64,000 nt of DNA from Vogesella sp. XCS3 (GTDB lineage Bacteria; Pseudomonadota; Gammaproteobacteria; Burkholderiales; Chromobacteriaceae): the NCBI RefSeq assembly GCF_020616155.1, contig NZ_CP085530.1, positions 1,115,501 to 1,179,500 of the forward strand, in the 5' to 3' direction. The notes under the pieces were generated by a model. The model searched no databases and was not told the DNA's origin. It saw only the letters and a program-made list of their open reading frames with translations. Below, in pieces: positions 35,425 through 45,119 of the stretch. The translations under genes were made by a program, and so were the position numbers. Each line of letters starts with the position of its first letter. Position 1 is the stretch's first letter.

Positions 35425-38016
35425 TTAAGCTTTAACGGTGTCAGCTACGTCCTGATAATCTTTGATCTGGTCAAAGTTCATGTAACGGTACACCTCGGCG
35501 CTCTTCTCGTTGATGATGCCGATGTTGGCATGGTATTCCGCCACGGTCGGGATCTTGCCCAGCTTGGAGCAGATCGCGGCCAGTTCGGCGGAGCCCAGGA
35601 ACACGTTGGTGTTCTTGCCCAAGCGGTTCGGGAAGTTACGGGTGGAGGTGGACATCACGGTGGCGCCTTCGCGTACTTGTGCCTGGTTACCCATGCACAG
35701 GCTGCAACCAGGCATTTCGGTGCGGGCACCGGCCATGCCGAATACGCCGTAGTGGCCTTCGTTGGTGAGCTGTTCGGCGTCCATCTTGGTTGGCGGGGCC
35801 AGCCACAGTTTTACCGGCAGGTCGCGCTTGCCTTCCAGCAGCTTGGAAGCTGCACGGAAGTGACCGATGTTGGTCATGCAGGAGCCGATGAACACTTCGT
35901 CGATCTGGGTACCGGCCACTTCGGACATGAACTTCACGTCGTCCGGGTCGTTCGGGCAGGCCACGATCGGCTCTTTCACGTCGGCCAGGTCGATTTCGAT
36001 TACGGCGGCGTATTCGGCATCAGCGTCCGGCTGCAGCAGCTCGCCGTTGGCGATCCACTCTTCCATTTTGCTGATGCGGCGCGCCAGGGTACGGGCATCG
36101 GCGTAACCTTCGGCGATCATGTACTTCATCAGGGTGATGTTGGAGTTCATGTACTCGACGATAGGCGCTTTGTTCAGACGCACGGTGCAACCGGCGGCGG
36201 AACGCTCGGCGGACGCGTCGGACAGCTCGAACGCTTGCTCGACTTTCAGGTCTGGCAGGCCTTCGATTTCCAGCACTTTGCCGGAGAAGATGTTTTTCTT
36301 GCCGGCTTTGGCGACGGTCAGCAGGCCTTGCTTGATGGCGTACAGCGGGATGGCGTTAACCAGGTCACGCAGGGTCACGCCTGGCTGCAGTTCGCCCTTG
36401 AAGCGCACCAGTACCGATTCCGGCATGTCCAGCGGCATGACGCCGGTGGCAGCAGCAAAAGCTACCAGGCCGGAACCAGCCGGGAAGGAAATACCGATCG
36501 GGAAGCGGGTGTGGGAGTCACCACCGGTACCCACGGTATCCGGCAGCAGCAGGCGGTTCAGCCAGCTGTGGATCACGCCATCGCCCGGGCGCAGTGCGAC
36601 GCCGCCACGGGTGGAGATGAAGGCCGGCAGCTCTTTGTGCATTTTCACGTCTACCGGTTTCGGGTAGGCAGCGGTGTGGCAGAACGATTGCATCACCAGA
36701 TCGGCAGAGAAGCCCAGGCAAGCCAGGTCTTTCAGCTCGTCGCGGGTCATCGGGCCGGTGGTATCTTGCGAACCCACTGTGGTCATGCGTGGTTCACAGT
36801 AAGTGCCTGGACGTACGCCCTGGCCTTCCGGCAGGCCACAGGCGCGGCCAACCATTTTCTGCGCCAGCGAGAAGCCTTTGCCGCTATCTACCGGGTCTTT
36901 CGGCAGGCGGAATTCGGTGGAAGCTGGCAGGCCCAGCGCTTCGCGGGCTTTGGCGGTGAGGCCACGGCCGATAATCAGGTTGATACGGCCACCGGCGCGT
37001 ACTTCGTCCAGCAGCACATCGGATTTCAGGCTGAATTTTTCGACCAGCTGGCCGTCTTTCTCGATCTTGCCTTCGTACGGGTAGATGTCGATTACATCGC
37101 CCATTTCCAGCTTGGATACGTCTACTTCGATAGGCAGGGAGCCGGAGTCTTCCTGGGTATTAAAGAAGATCGGGGCGATTTTGCCGCCCAGGGTTACGCC
37201 GCCAAAGCGCTTGTTCGGTACAAAAGGGATGTCCTGGCCGGTAGCCCATACCACCGAGTTGGTAGCGGATTTACGCGAGGAGCCGGTACCTACCACGTCG
37301 CCTACATAGGCTACGAGGTTGCCTTTTTTCTTCAGGTCTTCGATGAACTGCATCGGGCCGCGCTTGCCGTCTTCTTCCGGCTTGAAGGCCGCGTCGGGGC
37401 GGGTGTTCTTCAGCATGGCCAGGTAGTGCATCGGGATGTCCGGGCGGCTCCAGGCGTCCGGTGCCGGCGACAGGTCGTCGGTGTTGGTTTCGCCCGGCAC
37501 CTTGAATACGGTCACGGTGATTTTTTCAGCCACGGCAGGACGGCTGGTGAACCATTCTGCGTCGGCCCAGCTTTGCAGTACGCCCTTGGCGTTGGCATTG
37601 CCTTGGTCGGCCAGCTCTTTCACATCATTGAAGAAATCGAATACCAGCAGGGTTTTCTTCAGGCCTTCGGCGGCAATGGCGCCGACTTTTTCGTCGCCCA
37701 GCAGGTCGATCATCGGCTTCACGTTGTAGCCGCCCAGCATGGTGCCCAGCAGCTCGGTAGCCAGCTCGCGCGATACCAGAGGCGACGCTACAGTGCCTTC
37801 GGCAACGGCGGCCAGGAAAGAAGCTTTTACCTTGGCTGCGTCATCCACGCCTGGTGGTACACGGTGGGTAATCAGCTCTACCAGTGTCTGCTCTTCGCCG
37901 GCAGGCGGGTTTTTCAGCAGTTCAACCAGTTCTTCTACCTGTTTGGCAGTCAGCGGCAGTGGCGGGATGCCCAGCGCGGCGCGCTCGGCAACATGTTGGC
38001 GGTAAGCTACTAGCAT
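35425..38016 (-). CDS. acnB: aconitate hydratase B
   Basis: TCA-cycle aconitase of 863 residues, interconverting citrate and isocitrate through a 4Fe-4S cluster. The start is ATG 38016 ([22 protein letters not shown]), the family N-terminus. The N-terminal HEAT-like domain (to about 160) is followed by the swivel domain ([34 protein letters not shown]). The catalytic domains have [24 protein letters not shown] and [11 protein letters not shown], where the cluster cysteines lie. A long open frame on the opposite strand is a codon-bias shadow. It is divergent from a LysR regulator. Confidence 0.97.
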   Translation of the reverse strand: MLVAYRQHVAERAALGIPPLPLTAKQVEELVELLKNPPAGEEQTLVELITHRVPPGVDDAAKVKASFLAAVAEGTVASPLVSRELATELLGTMLGGYNVKPMIDLLGDEKVGAIAAEGLKKTLLVFDFFNDVKELADQGNANAKGVLQSWADAEWFTSRPAVAEKITVTVFKVPGETNTDDLSPAPDAWSRPDIPMHYLAMLKNTRPDAAFKPEEDGKRGPMQFIEDLKKKGNLVAYVGDVVGTGSSRKSATNSVVWATGQDIPFVPNKRFGGVTLGGKIAPIFFNTQEDSGSLPIEVDVSKLEMGDVIDIYPYEGKIEKDGQLVEKFSLKSDVLLDEVRAGGRINLIIGRGLTAKAREALGLPASTEFRLPKDPVDSGKGFSLAQKMVGRACGLPEGQGVRPGTYCEPRMTTVGSQDTTGPMTRDELKDLACLGFSADLVMQSFCHTAAYPKPVDVKMHKELPAFISTRGGVALRPGDGVIHSWLNRLLLPDTVGTGGDSHTRFPIGISFPAGSGLVAFAAATGVMPLDMPESVLVRFKGELQPGVTLRDLVNAIPLYAIKQGLLTVAKAGKKNIFSGKVLEIEGLPDLKVEQAFELSDASAERSAAGCTVRLNKAPIVEYMNSNITLMKYMIAEGYADARTLARRISKMEEWIANGELLQPDADAEYAAVIEIDLADVKEPIVACPNDPDDVKFMSEVAGTQIDEVFIGSCMTNIGHFRAASKLLEGKRDLPVKLWLAPPTKMDAEQLTNEGHYGVFGMAGARTEMPGCSLCMGNQAQVREGATVMSTSTRNFPNRLGKNTNVFLGSAELAAICSKLGKIPTVAEYHANIGIINEKSAEVYRYMNFDQIKDYQDVADTVKA

Positions 38017-38195
38017 GGCTCGGGACCTTTTTGCTTGGGTTGTTTGCAATCAGCCTGACGGCAGCGGGTGCGGGCTGCCGGCAACCATCCGGGATATTAC
38101 TACGACTCCCGGCTATGATTCGTGAAGATTACGCGCTTGGCGATACATGCACAAACGAGTAATCGAAACATAGATTGTGAGATAAAATCACAGCC

Positions 38196-39116
38196 ATGAA
38201 TACTTACCCTCCTCTCAACGGCTTGCGCATTTTCGAAGCTGCGGCAAGGCTGGAAAGCTTCTCATCTGCGGCCAACGAGCTGCACGTCACCCACGGCGCT
38301 GTGAGCAAGCAGATCAAGCAGCTGGAAGAATGGCTGGGCGTGCAGCTATTCGAGCGCAGCGGCGGGCGCGTGAAACTCACCGACACCGGCTGGCGCTACC
38401 TGGTACAGGTGCAGGACGGGCTGGACCTGATCGCCAACGCCACCAGCCAGCTGCTGCAGCCCGACCGCCAGCGGCGGCTATCGATCAACTCCACCCCCAC
38501 GTTTGCGCTGTTCTGGCTATTGCCACGGCTGCAGGGTTTCCGGGAGCGGTTTCCGGATATCGACCTGCACCTGGTGACATCCGACCGCGATATCAGCCGG
38601 CTGGACACACCGTTTGACATCGCCATCCGCCGCGGCCCGGGCGACTGGCCGGGCCATCTGGCCAAGCCGTTTCTGGAGGAATGGGAGCTGCCACTGTGCA
38701 GCCCGGCCTTGCTGGCCCGCCAGGGGATACAGCAGCCAGCCGACCTGGCGCACCACACCCTGCTCTACGCCGACACGCGGCCAACCCAGTGGCAGCGCTG
38801 GTTTACGCTAGCCGGCGTGCCGGAACTGAAACCGGCTAGCAGCCTGCATTTTGACCGCTTCTCGCTGGCGCTACAGGCCGCCATGGATGGGCTGGGCGTG
38901 GTATTGGGGCCGTTGCCGATGGCGCAACAGGCGCTGGATAGCGGCAAGCTGGTCGCACCACTGCAACAGCCAGTGGTGCCAGTGCGCGACTATTGCTGGA
39001 TCGCGCCACGCGCCGCGGTGGACGATGTGGCCATTCATGCTTTTTGTCATTGGCTGGAAGAAACTGCAGCAAACGAGCAACGCAATTCAGGCAAAACCCA
39101 CAAGTCAGACTTATAG
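38196..39116 (+). CDS. LysR-family regulator, GcvA type
   Basis: A 306-residue LTTR. The N-terminal winged HTH (LNGLRIFEAAARLESFSSAANELHVTHGAVSKQIKQLE) matches the GcvA/AmpR branch, and the effector-binding domain begins near 95 (RLSINSTPTFALFWLLPRL). It lies head to head with acnB, 179 bases apart, so it may control acnB or itself; LTTRs often act on the divergent gene (inference). The inducer is unknown. Confidence 0.88.
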   Translation: MNTYPPLNGLRIFEAAARLESFSSAANELHVTHGAVSKQIKQLEEWLGVQLFERSGGRVKLTDTGWRYLVQVQDGLDLIANATSQLLQPDRQRRLSINSTPTFALFWLLPRLQGFRERFPDIDLHLVTSDRDISRLDTPFDIAIRRGPGDWPGHLAKPFLEEWELPLCSPALLARQGIQQPADLAHHTLLYADTRPTQWQRWFTLAGVPELKPASSLHFDRFSLALQAAMDGLGVVLGPLPMAQQALDSGKLVAPLQQPVVPVRDYCWIAPRAAVDDVAIHAFCHWLEETAANEQRNSGKTHKSDL

Positions 39117-39196
39117 AAATAAGGTTTTCAGCAGATGGGTTAGACCTAAAGCGGCCTAGTGTCTATGCTTGCAAGAAAGCAAAACAGGAAAACAGC

Positions 39197-39991
39197 ATGT
39201 TTGATCTGCAAAACCTGATGGTCTGCCTGATCGAGCCTTCCCGCACCCAAAGGCTCATCATCCAGAATCACCTGCGGGAAATGGGTATAGAGAATATCGA
39301 TCTGCTGGAAACCGGCACGCAAGGCCTGGAGCGCATGCGCGAGCTGCCGCGCCCGGATATCACCATCAGCGCCATGTATCTGCCCGATATGACTGGTGCC
39401 GAGCTGGTGGTCACCATGCGGGCAGATGGTGAAATCCGCGACATGCCCTATGTGCTGATCTCCAGCGAGACCCGCGCCCAGCAGCTGGATGCCATTCGCC
39501 AGGCGGGGGCGCTGGCCATTTTGCCCAAGCCGTTTACCACCCTCCAGCTTGACCGCGCGCTGTGCTCGGCGCTGGACTACCTGAATACCGAAGAAACCCG
39601 CGCCGAGCTGGAGCATTACGACCTGGACACCAAGCGTGTTCTGCTGGTGGACGATAGCAGCACCTCGCGCCATTACCTGCGCACCGTGCTGGAGCGCATG
39701 GGTTTTGACCAGATCGAAGAAGCGGCCAACGGCATGTCGGCCATACCGCTACTGCAGGAAACCCAGTTCGACCTGATTATTACCGACTACAACATGCCGG
39801 AAATGGACGGCCGCGCGCTGATCGAATACGTCCGCACGCTCAGCCCGCAAATGTCGGTACCTATCCTGATGGTCTCCGGCGAGCAGGACGAAACCCGGCT
39901 GGCAGCGGTAGAAGAGGCTGGCGTGTCGGCCATCTGTGACAAGCCGTTCGAGATCAGTACGCTGCGCAGCCTGATCGTGCAGTTTCTGTAG
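39197..39991 (+). CDS. double-receiver response regulator, first domain degenerate
   Basis: A 264-residue protein with two CheY-like receiver domains and no output domain. The second (about 143-264) is complete: VLLVDDSS, phospho-acceptor in IITDYNMPEMDG, SG in LMVSGEQ, and K in CDKPF. In the first (8-125) the acidic pair is replaced (CLIEPS) and the acceptor site reads TISAMYLPDMTG, so alanine stands where Asp should be; LPKPF remains. It may act as a phosphate relay or as an adaptor in motility or c-di-GMP signalling. It starts at ATG 39197. Confidence 0.85.
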   Translation: MFDLQNLMVCLIEPSRTQRLIIQNHLREMGIENIDLLETGTQGLERMRELPRPDITISAMYLPDMTGAELVVTMRADGEIRDMPYVLISSETRAQQLDAIRQAGALAILPKPFTTLQLDRALCSALDYLNTEETRAELEHYDLDTKRVLLVDDSSTSRHYLRTVLERMGFDQIEEAANGMSAIPLLQETQFDLIITDYNMPEMDGRALIEYVRTLSPQMSVPILMVSGEQDETRLAAVEEAGVSAICDKPFEISTLRSLIVQFL

Positions 39992-40013
39992 TAAGCGGCT
40001 GCCCGCCGACATG

Positions 40014-40046
40014 AAAAAACCGCAGGCCACAGCGCTGCGGTTTTTT
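40014..40046. terminator. bidirectional terminator
   Basis: A6 CCGCAG, nine-base loop, CTGCGG T6. It serves the double-receiver gene and the converging gene at 40061. Confidence 0.9.
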
Positions 40047-40060
40047 CATGCCTGCCGTGC

Positions 40061-40897
40061 TTATGCGGGGCGCGGCGCTACCCACACCAGACGTTCGCCA
40101 GCCTTGCCCGCCTGCGTGCGCCAATAGCCGGCTTTCAGCGCGCCATCCAGTGGCGACAGACCCGCCCGCTGCGCCAGCAACACCTCTTGCACCCCCGCCT
40201 TCAGTAGCGCAGCACGCACACGCTGCTTGTCGCGCGCACTGCCGTTATGTAGCAGCTGTGCATCATCCGCCGACGGGGCCGGTTGCCATTGCGCAGCCAG
40301 GGTTAGCTGCGGCTGGGCCAGCATGGCTAGCCCGGCAAACAGCCTCTCCAGCCAGGGCTTCCAGCTCGCCAGCGCAGGCGAGTCCGGTACCTGTACCGAG
40401 CCCGGGTAGGCCACACCCAATGTCAGCGCCGCCTCCATGCGCTGGTAACAGGGCACGCCCGCAGGCGCAAAGTCTGGCATCAGCAGCAAGATATCCAGCC
40501 GCTGCGCTACGGCATCGTGCGTGACATACGCGGCCGCACTGCCCGCCTCGCCCGGCAAGCTCAACAAAAACGTCCCTGCGGGCAAGGGCAAGACCGCCGG
40601 CAGTGCCGCCAGCGGGCGGGTGTGCTGCAATGCCTGCGCCAGCTCCGGAGCAAACGTCATGGCACGACGGCCGTCACGCACAAACAGGCCATACGCCTCG
40701 GCCAGCACAAATTCGGTTTCACGCTGGGTGTCATTGATGGTGTACACCCCGGCAAGCTGCGCCAGCTCGCGCTGTACCACTTGCGCCGCCTGGGCGCAGG
40801 CGTCCTCACGGCTGGCCTGCTGGCTAAACAGCTGCGCCACACGCTTGGCCCAAGGGCGCGATGCCTGGTAACGGGCACTGTGCAAATCGTTCACCAC
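40061..40897 (-). CDS. hypothetical protein
   Basis: A 278-residue protein, MVNDLHSARYQASRPWAKRVAQLFSQ, with no signal peptide or membrane helix. It is rich in Ala, Gln and Leu. There is a possible mixed fold with YVTHDAVAQRLDILLLMPDF in the middle and a C-terminal segment GVQEVLLAQRAGLSPLDGALKAGYW. I do not recognise a family. Codon use is like the neighbours, so it is probably a native gene. It has its own terminator. Confidence 0.6.
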   Translation of the reverse strand: MVNDLHSARYQASRPWAKRVAQLFSQQASREDACAQAAQVVQRELAQLAGVYTINDTQRETEFVLAEAYGLFVRDGRRAMTFAPELAQALQHTRPLAALPAVLPLPAGTFLLSLPGEAGSAAAYVTHDAVAQRLDILLLMPDFAPAGVPCYQRMEAALTLGVAYPGSVQVPDSPALASWKPWLERLFAGLAMLAQPQLTLAAQWQPAPSADDAQLLHNGSARDKQRVRAALLKAGVQEVLLAQRAGLSPLDGALKAGYWRTQAGKAGERLVWVAPRPA

Positions 40898-40975
40898 CCC
40901 TATCCCTTCGCAAAAAAGGCGGGATTGTACCGCAAACCCACGGCCACTCCATCATGCCCGCGGCACATCCATGCG

Positions 40976-41132
40976 CCCCATTGCCATGCCAATGGGCTTA
41001 ACGTAAGCTAGCCAGACGCTTTTGCTTGCTAGCAAGCTCTGCGTGGGTGCTGCGGGTGCGCCTTGTCGCCCGCGACCTTCCCTTGTTGCAATATCTACTT
41101 TACGGGCCGGCTTTTGCTGGCCCGCTTTTTTT
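40976..41132 (+). ncRNA. candidate small RNA with its own terminator
   Basis: The 296-base gap holds a strong + strand terminator (41104-41132: GGGCCGGC TTTT GCTGGCCC GC T7) with no + strand gene in front of it. Upstream are two more stems: CCCATTG/CAATGGG near 40976-40995 and AAGCTAGC/GCTAGCAAGCT near 41005-41034. This suits a short structured transcript. No clear promoter was found, so the 5' end is a guess. Confidence 0.4.
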
Positions 41133-41193
41133 GCCGCGCGACACCACCGGTGCTGCTGCGCTAGCATCACGGCAAGCTAGCCAAGGGGGAAAC

Positions 41194-42072
41194 ATGTCAC
41201 CACAAACAGGATTCATCGGCCTGGGCCTGATGGGCCAACCCATGTGCCAACGCCTGCTCGGCGCCGGTGTACCGCTACACATATGGAACCGCAGCACGGA
41301 CAAAACGGCTGCATTGCAGGCTGCCGGTGCCAGCGTGGCGCCCAGCATTGCTGCGCTGGTAGCGCGCTGCGACATCATCATGCTGTGCGTATCGGACACC
41401 GCCGCAGTAGACAGTGTGGTGTTTGGCGCAGGCGGCATTGCCGAGCACGGCCATGCCGGGCAGCTGCTGGTGGACTTTTCCAGCATCGCACCCGATGCCA
41501 CCCGCCAGTTTGCCCAAAGGTTGGCCGCACGCTGCGGCATGCGCTGGGTGGACGCGCCGGTTTCCGGCGGCGTCAAAGGCGCCGACAGCGGCCAGCTGGT
41601 GATCATGGCCGGCGGCGATGCCAGCGACATCGACACCTTGCGCCCGCTGCTGGCGCACCTGAGCCAGCGCGTCACCCGTATGGGCGACGTGGGCGCCGGG
41701 CAGGTCACCAAAGTGTGCAATCAGCTGATCGTTGCCAGCACTGCCGCCCTGATTGCCGAAACCGTGCAGCTGGCCGAAGCGGCGGGAGTCGATGCCAGTC
41801 TGCTGGCTCCGGCACTGGCCGGCGGCTTTGCCGACTCGCTGCCGTTCCAGATCCTGGCCCCGCGCATGGCCGCCCGCCAGTTTGCACCGGTACAGTGGAA
41901 AGCCGCCACGCTACTGAAAGACCTGAACAACGCCACCGCACTGGGGCATGCCACGCAGCGCCCGCTGCCCATGGCCAGCCAGGCGCAAGCGCTGCTGCAC
42001 GCCCACTGCCAGGCCGGCCACGACCAGCACGACCTTAGCAGCCTGCTGCTGCACTACCTGCCACAGGAGTAA
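41194..42072 (+). CDS. 2-hydroxy-3-oxopropionate reductase-type dehydrogenase
   Basis: A 292-residue member of the beta-hydroxyacid dehydrogenase family. The Rossmann motif is GFIGLGLMGQPM; the substrate motif is LLVDFSSIAPDATRQFA and DAPVSGGVKGADSGQLVIMAGG; the catalytic lysine is in GQVTKVCNQ. AAGGGGGA precedes ATG 41194. It is three bases from the hydroxypyruvate isomerase gene. The pair suggests tartronate semialdehyde or glyoxylate metabolism (GlxR/GarR), although 4-hydroxythreonate-type pathways use similar pairs. Confidence 0.85.
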   Translation: MSPQTGFIGLGLMGQPMCQRLLGAGVPLHIWNRSTDKTAALQAAGASVAPSIAALVARCDIIMLCVSDTAAVDSVVFGAGGIAEHGHAGQLLVDFSSIAPDATRQFAQRLAARCGMRWVDAPVSGGVKGADSGQLVIMAGGDASDIDTLRPLLAHLSQRVTRMGDVGAGQVTKVCNQLIVASTAALIAETVQLAEAAGVDASLLAPALAGGFADSLPFQILAPRMAARQFAPVQWKAATLLKDLNNATALGHATQRPLPMASQAQALLHAHCQAGHDQHDLSSLLLHYLPQE

Positions 42073-42075
42073 ACC

Positions 42076-42849
42076 ATGCCACGCTTTGCGGCCAACCTGT
42101 CGCTACTGTTTACCGAATACCCGCTGCCACAGCGCTTTGCCCAAGCCGCTGCGGCCGGCTTTGGTGCGGTAGAGATCCAGTTCCCCTACGACCACCCAGC
42201 CGACGTGCTGGCCAGCGCAGCCAGTGCGGCCGGCACGCCGGTGATTCTGATCAATGTTCCCGCAGGCGACCTGATGAGCGGCGGCCCGGGCCTGGCCAGC
42301 CACCCCGACCGCCGCGACGACTTTGCCGCCGCGCTGCCGCAGGCCCTGCACTACGCGCAGACCCTGGGTGTACCGCTGCTGAATATCCTGCCCGGCAGGT
42401 TGGCCGCAGGGCATAGCCGCCAGGCCTGCCTGGCCACACTGGCGGCCAACCTGCAACTGGCCGCCGATTTCTTTGCCCCGCACGGCCTGCACCTGTGCTG
42501 CGAAGCCATCAACGACCTGGATATGCCCGGCTTTTTACTGCGCACACCAGACGAAGTCGCCCAGCTGCTGGCAGACATACCGCAAGCTGGCATCGGGCTG
42601 CAAATCGATATTTACCACGCCGCACGCATGAATCTGGATATTCCGGCCCTGCTGGCGCGCCATCTGCCGCAAACCGCGCATATCCAGTTTGCCGACTACC
42701 CGGGCCGTGGCGAACCCGGCAGCGGCACCCTCCCCCTGCCTGATTATTTTGATTTTATTGAAAAAAATGGCTATACCGGCTGGCTGGGCGCTGAATATCG
42801 GCCAACAGCAACAAGTGCAGACACCTTGGGCTGGCTAGCGCGCTGCTAA
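42076..42849 (+). CDS. hyi: hydroxypyruvate isomerase-like TIM-barrel protein
   Basis: A 257-residue xylose-isomerase-like TIM barrel. Typical segments are MPRFAANLSLLFTEYPLPQRFAQAAAAGF, GAVEIQFPYD, EAINDLDMPGF (metal-binding Glu), DIYHAARM, HIQFADYPGRGEPGSG and GAEYRP. It converts hydroxypyruvate to tartronate semialdehyde in the glyoxylate pathway, or a 2-oxo-tetronate in OtnI-type pathways. It is coupled to the preceding dehydrogenase; no glyoxylate carboligase gene is in the window. Confidence 0.85.
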   Translation: MPRFAANLSLLFTEYPLPQRFAQAAAAGFGAVEIQFPYDHPADVLASAASAAGTPVILINVPAGDLMSGGPGLASHPDRRDDFAAALPQALHYAQTLGVPLLNILPGRLAAGHSRQACLATLAANLQLAADFFAPHGLHLCCEAINDLDMPGFLLRTPDEVAQLLADIPQAGIGLQIDIYHAARMNLDIPALLARHLPQTAHIQFADYPGRGEPGSGTLPLPDYFDFIEKNGYTGWLGAEYRPTATSADTLGWLARC

Positions 42850-42923
42850 TGGCTTTTTTTTGCATACAATTCGGATGGCTTTTTAAAAATCAGTCACTTG
42901 CATAGCCTGTACTTTAAAAAGCC

Positions 42924-42952
42924 TTGCACAATCGAATTATTTTCATTAGAAT
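42924..42952 (+). promoter_or_regulatory. sigma-70 promoter of the DEAD-box helicase gene
   Basis: TTGCAC, 17-base spacer, TAGAAT. The start of transcription would fall near 42959, giving a leader of about 190 bases before the helicase ATG, as is common for cold-responsive helicase genes. The leader (42960-43148) shows no ORF with support. Confidence 0.7.
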
Positions 42953-43148
42953 GCGCCCTTCTCGAAATTGCTGGCGGTAACACCCGCGCCGCTGGCCTCT
43001 ACGATTTCATCGCATCTGACCCTATTTGGCTTCGTTTCCGCCTCGTCCTTTCAGGACTGCTGTTCGCCGCTTGTCAGGTTGGTTCGATGACCTGTAACCC
43101 CGAGCGGGCTCACAACCGGCGCATCACGCCGGACTGAAAGGATTCACC

Positions 43149-44471
43149 ATGCAGAAGTTCTCCGACCTGGGGCTGGCCCCCGCTATTGCCAAAGCACTGG
43201 AAAAAGCCGGCTACGACACGCCGACCCCAGTACAAGGCGAAGCCGTGCCTGCCGCCATCGCTGGTCGCGACCTGCTTGTTTCGGCACAAACCGGTAGCGG
43301 CAAGACCGCTGCCTTCCTGCTGCCAGCACTGACCCGCGTCAGCGAGCGCTCCAAAGGCGCCGGCAACGGCCCGCGCGTTCTGGTACTGACCCCTACCCGC
43401 GAGCTGGCTCAGCAGGTAGAAAAGAACGCCCTGGTTTACGGCGAAGAGCTGCGCTGGCTGCGTACCGTTACCCTGGTGGGTGGCGCATCGTTCGGCTTCC
43501 AGACCCGCGCCCTGTCGCGCCCGGTTGACATCATCGTGGCCACCCCTGGCCGCCTGATGGACCACATGCGCTCCGGCCGTATCGATTTCTCGCGCCTGGA
43601 AATGCTGATTCTGGACGAAGCCGACCGCATGCTGGACATGGGCTTCATCGAAGACATCGAAACCATCGTGGCCGCCACCCCTAGCGAACGCCAGACCCTG
43701 CTGTTCTCCGCTACCCTGGACGGTATCGTAGGCAAAATGGCAGAGCGCATGACCCGCGACCCGCAGCGCATCGAGATCGAGCGCAAAGAGGAAAGCGGCA
43801 ATATCGAAGAGCACCTGCTGTACGCAGATGACAACAATCACAAACAGCGCCTGCTGGATGCGATCCTGAAAGAAGCCAACTTTGACCAGGCCGTCGTGTT
43901 TACCGCGACCAAAATCGGCTCCGAAGAAATCGCCGACAAGCTGTCCGACATGGGCTACAGCGCTGCTTGCCTGCACGGCGACATGCCGCAAAGCTGGCGT
44001 AACCGCACCCTGAACGACCTGCGTCGTGGCCGCATCAAGATCCTGGTGGCTACCGACGTGGCCGCTCGCGGTATCGACGTACCGGGCATTGGCCTGGTAG
44101 TGAACTACGACCTGCCAAAACAGGCCGAAGATTACGTACACCGTATTGGCCGTACCGGCCGTGCCGGCCGTAGCGGCGTAGCGATCACCATCGCCGAATC
44201 GCGCGAGTTCCACCGCGTGCGTCGTATCGAGCAGTACCTGAAGCGCCAGCTGACCGAAGCTGTCATCCAGGGCCTGGAGCCGACCCGTCGCCCACCAAAA
44301 GGCCGCCCGGCCGGCAAAGGTGGCCCGCGTCGCAGCAACGGCGGTGGCTACGGTGACCGTAAACCAGGTGGCGGCTACGGCGGCAACCGCGGTGGCTACG
44401 GCGACCGCAACCGCAGCAGCAGCGGCCCACGCCAAGGTGGCAGCGGCGACCGTCGCCCACGCAGCGAATAA
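43149..44471 (+). CDS. rhlE: DEAD-box RNA helicase, RhlE type
   Basis: ATP-dependent RNA helicase of 440 residues. Motifs in order: Q-motif (MQKFSDLGLAPAIAKALEKAGYDTPTPVQ), I AQTGSGKT, Ia PTRELAQQ, Ib TPGRL, II DEAD, III SAT, V ATDVAARGID and VI HRIGRTGR. The C-terminus from about 380 is Gly/Arg/Tyr-rich (GGGYGDRKPGGGYGG), which binds RNA loosely. RhlE-like enzymes act in ribosome assembly and RNA decay. The long leader suggests post-transcriptional or cold control. Confidence 0.93.
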   Translation: MQKFSDLGLAPAIAKALEKAGYDTPTPVQGEAVPAAIAGRDLLVSAQTGSGKTAAFLLPALTRVSERSKGAGNGPRVLVLTPTRELAQQVEKNALVYGEELRWLRTVTLVGGASFGFQTRALSRPVDIIVATPGRLMDHMRSGRIDFSRLEMLILDEADRMLDMGFIEDIETIVAATPSERQTLLFSATLDGIVGKMAERMTRDPQRIEIERKEESGNIEEHLLYADDNNHKQRLLDAILKEANFDQAVVFTATKIGSEEIADKLSDMGYSAACLHGDMPQSWRNRTLNDLRRGRIKILVATDVAARGIDVPGIGLVVNYDLPKQAEDYVHRIGRTGRAGRSGVAITIAESREFHRVRRIEQYLKRQLTEAVIQGLEPTRRPPKGRPAGKGGPRRSNGGGYGDRKPGGGYGGNRGGYGDRNRSSSGPRQGGSGDRRPRSE

Positions 44472-44490
44472 GCTTGCGGTAGCAGCAAAG

Positions 44491-44519
44491 AAAAAACCCA
44501 GCCTGGTGCTGGGTTTTTT
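44491..44519. terminator. bidirectional terminator
   Basis: A6 CCCAGC, short loop, GCTGGG T6, 20 bases after the helicase stop. It also faces the end of pgpA, 100 bases away. Confidence 0.9.
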
Positions 44520-44621
44520 CATTTGTTCATACACTGCAAACGCCAGGCAAAACAAAGCCACCCACAGTAGAGCCGGGGTGGCTAGTCATATCAGCGCCAC
44601 CATAGGCAGCCATGGCGACAA

Positions 44622-45119
44622 TCAGGCTGGCAGATACGGCAACACCGACCATAGCACCAGCACGGCGAACAGCGCTGCCACAACGTCATCCAGCATCACG
44701 CCAAAACCGCCGTGCACACGGGCATCCAGCCAGCGTATCGGCCATGGCTTGACGATGTCAAACACGCGAAACACCAGCAGTGCGGCCAACCACGCCACGG
44801 GCGTCGCGGGCACCGCCGCCAGCACCAGCAGCATGGCCACGATTTCGTCCCACACGATATGGCCGCTATCGGCCACCCCCAGCGCACGACCCGTCACGCC
44901 GCACACCCACACCCCCAGCACAAACAGCGGCAACGCCAGCCAGGCCAGCATCACACCCTGCGCACCAGCCAGATGCAGACCCGCCGCCAGCGGCAAGGCC
45001 GCGATACTGCCCCAGGTACCCGGCGCCGGCGTAATCAGCCCGCTACCAAAGCCCAGCGCCAGAAAATGTGCCGGGTGGCGCAGCAAAAAGCGCACATCCG
45101 GCTTAGGCAAAGTGGTCAT
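44622..45119 (-). CDS. pgpA: phosphatidylglycerophosphatase A
   Basis: Inner-membrane phosphatase of 165 residues that dephosphorylates phosphatidylglycerophosphate to phosphatidylglycerol. PgpA marks are HFLALGFGSGLITPAPGTWGS at the N-terminus, HIVWDEIVAM, and LVFRVFDIVKPWPI...DARVHGGFGVMLDDVVAAL. Three or four hydrophobic helices are visible. It overlaps the end of thiL by 17 bases; the thiL-pgpA order is the usual one. Confidence 0.95.
   Translation of the reverse strand: MTTLPKPDVRFLLRHPAHFLALGFGSGLITPAPGTWGSIAALPLAAGLHLAGAQGVMLAWLALPLFVLGVWVCGVTGRALGVADSGHIVWDEIVAMLLVLAAVPATPVAWLAALLVFRVFDIVKPWPIRWLDARVHGGFGVMLDDVVAALFAVLVLWSVLPYLPA

Noticed and set aside
35530..38013. 827-codon open frame on the + strand opposite acnB
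   Set aside because: It lies wholly antisense to an unmistakable aconitase. Its composition follows third-position GC bias, and no family motif is seen.
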